From: Firmicutes bacterium UBA5473
GTDB taxonomy: Bacteria; Bacillota; DTU084
NCBI GenBank assembly: GCA_002427165.1
Contig: DIQB01000099.1
Span: 1 to 7,572, forward strand
Reading direction: 5' to 3'
DNA length: 7,572 nucleotides
Shown here: one piece after another, positions 5,134 through 7,572 of the stretch
Numbering within the stretch: the first letter of the stretch is position 1
Layout: the number at the start of each line of letters is the position of its first letter
Translations under genes and position numbers: made by a program
The notes under the pieces: generated by a model
Seen by the model: the letters and a program-made list of their open reading frames with translations, nothing else
Told to the model about the DNA's origin: nothing
Databases searched by the model: none

Positions 5134-6030
5134 ATGAAATTTAATCAACTGCAAGCTGAAGAAAAGCGAATCATCGAAGAGAAGGGCACAGAGCGTCCCC
5201 ACAGCGGTGAATACAACAACCACTTCAAAGATGGGGTCTATCTATGCCGGCGCTGCAATGCACCCCTCTATGACTCCCAGGCAAAGTTTCAGGCCCATTG
5301 CGGCTGGCCCAGTTTCGATAGAGAAATACCAGGTGCAGTTATTAGAAAGCCAGATCCCGATGGCATCCGCACCGAGATCCTCTGCGGCAGCTGTCATGGG
5401 CATCTGGGGCATGTTTTCCGCGGCGAGGACTTCACAGAGCAAAATACCCGTCATTGCACAAACTCCCTCTCCCTGCGTTTCCTGCCCCGGCAAACAGGGG
5501 AGGTGGGGACTGCTGTTTTCGGTGGAGGGTGTTTTTGGTGTCTTGAGGCAGCTTTCCGGTGTCTCTGTGGAGTGGAGGAGGTCACAGCAGGCTATGGGGG
5601 CGGCAGCACAGCAAACCCCACCTACAGGGAAGTGTGCACCGGCACCACAGGTCATGCTGAAGTCATCAGGCTACGCTATGATCCCCACTCAATTAGCTTC
5701 AAACAGCTCTTGGCGGTCTTCTTCGCTATCCATAATCCTACCACAGTTAACAGGCAAGGAGCCGATGTTGGCGAGCAATACCGCTCCGTGATTTTCTACA
5801 CTACCTGGGAACAGAAGATCCAAACTGAGGAATTCATCCTAGAGCTGACAGAAGATGGGATTTACCCGGACCCAATCGTCACAGAGGTACTGCCGCTAAT
5901 TGAATTTTATCCCGCCGAAGAGGAGCACCAAAACTATTTTCAAAAGCACCCCCAGGCTGCTTTTTGTCAGGCAGCGATTGCGCCAAAACTAAGAAAGCTC
6001 AAAGATAAATATCAAGCTCTTTTAGTGTAA
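5134..6030 (+). CDS. msrBA: Bifunctional methionine sulfoxide reductase MsrB-MsrA
   Basis: A 298-aa fusion that repairs oxidised methionine; the MsrB half reduces the R-sulfoxide and the MsrA half the S-sulfoxide, with thioredoxin-type reductant. ATG 5134 has AAGGAG 6 nt upstream. MsrB (about 1-120) shows the zinc site C38-x2-C41 and C84-x2-C87, CGWPSF at 56-61 (C56 is in the place of the recycling Cys), GHLGHVF at 89-95, and the catalytic Cys108 in RHCTNSLSLRF; it is a Cys, not a selenocysteine, form. MsrA (about 124-298) has GCFWC at 132-136 with catalytic C133, the GYGGG segment at 153-157, GHAEV at 173-177 and a C-terminal C278 in the position of a resolving Cys. The order MsrB then MsrA is the less common one compared with MsrA-MsrB fusions but is known. 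No signal peptide, so cytoplasmic. In an anaerobe it would serve in oxygen tolerance, a reasonable neighbour for oxygen-sensitive hydrogenase genes (inference). Confidence 0.97.
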   Translation: MKFNQLQAEEKRIIEEKGTERPHSGEYNNHFKDGVYLCRRCNAPLYDSQAKFQAHCGWPSFDREIPGAVIRKPDPDGIRTEILCGSCHGHLGHVFRGEDFTEQNTRHCTNSLSLRFLPRQTGEVGTAVFGGGCFWCLEAAFRCLCGVEEVTAGYGGGSTANPTYREVCTGTTGHAEVIRLRYDPHSISFKQLLAVFFAIHNPTTVNRQGADVGEQYRSVIFYTTWEQKIQTEEFILELTEDGIYPDPIVTEVLPLIEFYPAEEEHQNYFQKHPQAAFCQAAIAPKLRKLKDKYQALLV

Positions 6031-6110
6031 GGCCTCAATAAAAAAAGAAATTATCTTCAGCAGACTTGCAGCTGAGGCACAACAATGAAAAAGAGGGGGG
6101 GAGGATGAGC

Positions 6111-6272
6111 ATGCCAAAGGAAAATGGAGGTTTTGTTGGCGGTGCCATAGGTGTGGGGGCAGCCCTAGGTTTGCTCTTTGGTCTTCTTTTTGAAAAGAAT
6201 CTTGCCTTAGGTGTCATCATCGGCGCTGCTATCGGTATTATTGTAGGTGCCATCCGAAATCATGAATTTTAA
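6111..6272 (+). CDS. Small glycine-zipper membrane protein, 53 aa
   Basis: ATG 6111 is chosen because a strong GGGGAGG (6098-6104) ends 6 nt upstream; the ATG at 6105 is too close and a TTG at 6066 has no ribosome binding site. The protein has two hydrophobic stretches (about 8-27 and 31-47) separated by a short polar turn FEKN. Both are rich in Gly and Ala at intervals of 3-4 residues (GGAIGVGAALG, then GVIIGAAIGIIVG), the pattern of glycine-zipper helices packing in membranes. The charged ends (PKEN; RNHEF) fit a helical hairpin. It lies 80 nt after msrBA on the same strand with no terminator between, so co-transcription is likely. Function unknown; it could also be a stress or envelope protein of the YtxH/glycine-zipper type. 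Confidence 0.75.
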   Translation: MPKENGGFVGGAIGVGAALGLLFGLLFEKNLALGVIIGAAIGIIVGAIRNHEF

Positions 6273-6310
6273 ATAATAGGTGCTAATCGGTGCTTTCAAA
6301 ATCTCCCGAC

Positions 6311-6338
6311 TTGCATTTTTTGACAAATGTGGTACTAT
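6311..6338 (+). promoter_or_regulatory. Promoter of the beta-barrel gene (copy 1)
   Basis: TTGCAT (6311-6316), a 16-nt spacer ending in TGG, and TACTAT (6333-6338). The hexamers alone are modest, but the same elements with the same spacing recur at 7359-7386 before the paralogous gene, which supports their being functional. Confidence 0.6.
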
Positions 6339-6508
6339 TAAATGGACAAGTGATATTCCCGATGCTCGATTGAAGCTTAATTAAGGCGAGCAAGATGCGA
6401 GGTAGGCAGAACAGGCGGGGAAACAATGGACACCACCTAGCATGCCTTCCTTTGCTACATATTGGGTTTATCCCTTGCCAAAAAAAATTTTAGAGGAGGG
6501 CTTGTAAA
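6339..6508 (+). promoter_or_regulatory. Long conserved 5' leader of the beta-barrel gene (copy 1)
   Basis: About 165 nt separate promoter and ATG. The leader shares with copy 2 (7387-7551): the ACAAG-nn-ATATT start; AGGTA at 6400-6404; GGGGAAACAnnGGAnACCA at 6417-6435; and the ribosome binding segment GAGGAGGGCTTGTA at 6493-6506. AGGT can pair with the ACCT that follows the motif (6434-6438). Between these blocks the two leaders differ, so what is kept looks selected. No riboswitch class recognised. Confidence 0.5.
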
Positions 6509-7183
6509 ATGAACAAGCGCAATCTCGTTGTAACACTTCTCGTGGCATGCATGTTGGTAGGAACAGTGGCTTTTGCCGAGACAGGATCCTTCAGAGTCGG
6601 AGCAGGTTTTGTAGGTCTCGTGGATAGCGAGGACTCAGATGCGAAGGCTTTAGGCTATGAGCTAGCTGGAAAAGTTTGGTTCGCACAGCTTCCCCAGCTT
6701 ACCGTATCCGGAAGCTATACAAACTTGGGTTTAAAGAATGGTGATGATAAGGTATCTACCTTAAGCGACATCGCAGTTGTTGGCGAGTATCGGATCTATA
6801 ATGAGACCAATTATGGTTTCGCTGTAAATGCAGGCTGGCTTAATAAGGGTGCTACTGCTGAAGTGCCAGCTGATGCAGAAAGAAAAGCAGAAAACTATCT
6901 AACAGTTGGTGGCAAAGGAAACTACGTTCTCATGGATGGCCTTCAGGCTATTGCAGGCGTATCCTATGCCTTTAACAATCTTTTCAAAGAAGAGGCTGCT
7001 CCTACACAGGCAATCATCAGTGCTAAAGTTGGTGCAGAGTATGACGTAGTTCAGGCACCTGGCCTGAAGCTTGGCGCATATTTCCTCTACAACCAGAATA
7101 GCGCGAAGGTAGAGGGTCTTGACGCAGTAAAGAAAACAGCTTATGGCTTCAACGTTGGCGCAAGCTACGCAGTAAACTTCTAA
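6509..7183 (+). CDS. Secreted beta-barrel-like outer membrane protein, 224 aa
   Basis: ATG 6509 follows GAGGAGG (6493-6499) by 9 nt. The N-terminus is a classic signal peptide: K3 R4, a hydrophobic core (6-20), and AFA at 21-23 before E24 as a signal peptidase I site, giving a mature protein of about 201 aa. The mature part is made of short stretches with alternating hydrophobic and polar residues broken by Gly/Asp/Asn turns (for example GYELAGKVWFA, LTVSGSYTNLGL, LTVGGKGNYVLM, GLKLGAYFLYN, AYGFNVGASYAVNF). That is typical of an 8- to 10-stranded barrel. It ends in Phe with V at -3 and Y at -5, matching the C-terminal signal read by the BAM machinery. No transport or enzymatic role can be assigned. 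It has its own promoter and a strong terminator, so it is monocistronic. A paralogue begins 368 nt downstream. Confidence 0.85.
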   Translation: MNKRNLVVTLLVACMLVGTVAFAETGSFRVGAGFVGLVDSEDSDAKALGYELAGKVWFAQLPQLTVSGSYTNLGLKNGDDKVSTLSDIAVVGEYRIYNETNYGFAVNAGWLNKGATAEVPADAERKAENYLTVGGKGNYVLMDGLQAIAGVSYAFNNLFKEEAAPTQAIISAKVGAEYDVVQAPGLKLGAYFLYNQNSAKVEGLDAVKKTAYGFNVGASYAVNF

Positions 7184-7200
7184 TAGAAGAAATTAGTCAT

Positions 7201-7238
7201 AAACAAACCGCCCAAGCAGTTGGGCGGTTTGTTTCTTT
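7201..7238 (+). terminator. Strong intrinsic terminator after the beta-barrel gene
   Basis: AAACAAACCGCCCAA (7201-7215) and TTGGGCGGTTTGTTT (7220-7234) form a perfect 15-bp stem with a GCAG loop, followed by CTTTT. It lies 17 nt after the stop codon. With A-rich DNA on its left it can act on both strands. Confidence 0.92.
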
Positions 7239-7358
7239 TAAAAGCCAATTTAAAATATAGCCACGAGTATTGAGGCCTAGGTCAACAAGGACCAAACCCG
7301 GTCCATGGGGTGATTTTCGTCCTAGCCCTTCTCATAAGAAAAATTTATTTCACATTAG
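7239..7358. other. Spacer between paralogous genes with a small stem-loop
   Basis: No open frame. CTAGG (7277-7281) with CCTAG (7321-7325), and inside it GGACC (7289-7293) with GGTCC (7300-7304), can form a two-part stem. Purpose unknown; it lies upstream of the copy 2 promoter and is not repeated before copy 1. Confidence 0.3.
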
Positions 7359-7386
7359 TTGTTTTTTGGGCAAAAGATGGTAATAT
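7359..7386 (+). promoter_or_regulatory. Promoter of the second beta-barrel paralogue (copy 2)
   Basis: TTGTTT (7359-7364), a 16-nt spacer ending in TGG and TAATAT (7381-7386). Spacer length and the TGGTAnTATTAAA core are the same as in copy 1 at 6311-6338. Confidence 0.6.
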
Positions 7387-7551
7387 TAAAGTCACAAGCA
7401 ATATTTTCCTCTGCTGGATCTACAGATTAACTTTTTTCAAGTAGATAGCGTGGCAAGGTAAGTATAATTGGTTGGGGAAACAGAGGATACCATCGGACAA
7501 GCCTCAAAAAGAGGGGAATATCGCTTGAAAAAAATTGAGGAGGGCTTGTAG
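7387..7551 (+). promoter_or_regulatory. Conserved 5' leader of the second paralogue (copy 2)
   Basis: This leader repeats the landmarks of copy 1 in the same order: ACAAG-nn-ATATT at its start, AGGTA at 7456-7460, GGGGAAACAnnGGAnACCA at 7474-7492, and GAGGAGGGCTTGTA at 7537-7550. GGTA (7457-7460) can pair with TACC (7488-7491), the same position as the pairing in copy 1 but with different bases. CCTC-AAAAA-GAGG at 7502-7514 is an extra hairpin seen only here. Confidence 0.5.
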
Positions 7552-7572
7552 ATGAACAAGCGCAATCTCGTA
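7552..7572 (+). CDS. Start of a second, paralogous secreted beta-barrel gene (partial)
   Basis: Only seven codons are visible, MNKRNLV, identical to the first seven residues of the gene at 6509. The first 20 bases are the same and the same GAGGAGG ribosome binding site lies 8 nt upstream. Promoter and leader are also shared, so this is almost certainly a tandem paralogue with the same signal peptide start. The rest lies beyond the window. Confidence 0.8.

Noticed and set aside
5207..5791. A 194-aa plus-strand frame within msrBA
   Set aside because: It is out of frame inside a gene whose every catalytic motif is intact in the other frame.
6411..6480. Leader copy 1 as a c-di-GMP-II riboswitch (GGAAACAATG and TTGGGTTTA look similar)
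   Set aside because: The other required conserved segments near the 3' side are missing and copy 2 does not keep the similarity.
6539..6553. LVAC at residues 11-14 of the barrel protein as a lipoprotein signal
   Set aside because: The Cys lies too early for a lipoprotein signal, the hydrophobic core continues to residue 20, and AFA before E24 is a better signal peptidase I site; a barrel with a C-terminal Phe is not expected to be lipidated.
1..7572. CRISPR arrays, tRNA or rRNA genes, insertion sequences, phage genes
   Set aside because: No regularly spaced repeats, no tRNA cloverleaf or rRNA signature, and no transposase, integrase or phage protein motif were seen on either strand.

Overview
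The window reads as chromosomal DNA of an anaerobic, fermentative bacterium of the Firmicutes type that probably has an outer membrane. Three things point that way: [FeFe]-hydrogenase maturation genes, strong AGGAGG-type ribosome binding sites with some TTG starts, and a secreted protein that looks like an outer-membrane beta-barrel ending in Phe. Diderm Firmicutes such as Limnochordia, Halanaerobiales or Negativicutes would fit. The exact lineage is inference and cannot be fixed from this sequence.

Left arm (1-1475, minus strand): two consecutive genes, the second running off the left edge, encode proteins with the same N-terminal CATCKxWQGE four-cysteine module. The complete one (413 aa) joins this module to a degenerate swivelling domain like that of pyruvate phosphate dikinase, lacking the catalytic His segment, and then to a TPR-like helical C-terminus. 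I know of no characterised protein with this architecture.

Gap (1476-2306): about 830 bases with no convincing gene. It is mostly AT-rich but holds a terminator-like hairpin (1814-1861) and a sharply GC-rich, self-complementary island (about 2128-2260) that looks like an undescribed structured RNA or regulatory element.

Centre (4951 down to 2307, minus strand): a hydrogenase-maturation operon. A strong promoter is followed by a leader with an intrinsic terminator only 16 nt before the first start codon, then a TM1266-family protein, hydE and hydF. The genes overlap by 32 and 17 nt. HydE and HydF help build the 2Fe subcluster of the H-cluster. hydG and the hydrogenase itself are not in the window. 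HydF has Phe where the family usually has a His before its CxxC.

Right arm (5010 onward, plus strand): a divergent promoter drives a fused MsrB-MsrA methionine sulfoxide reductase, followed by a 53-aa glycine-zipper membrane protein. Then comes a secreted beta-barrel-like protein with its own promoter, a leader of about 165 nt and a perfect 15-bp terminator. The promoter, leader and start of this gene are repeated near the right edge, so a second paralogue begins at 7552. Both leaders share a motif, GGGGAAACAnnGGAnACCA, suggesting common RNA-level or DNA-level control.
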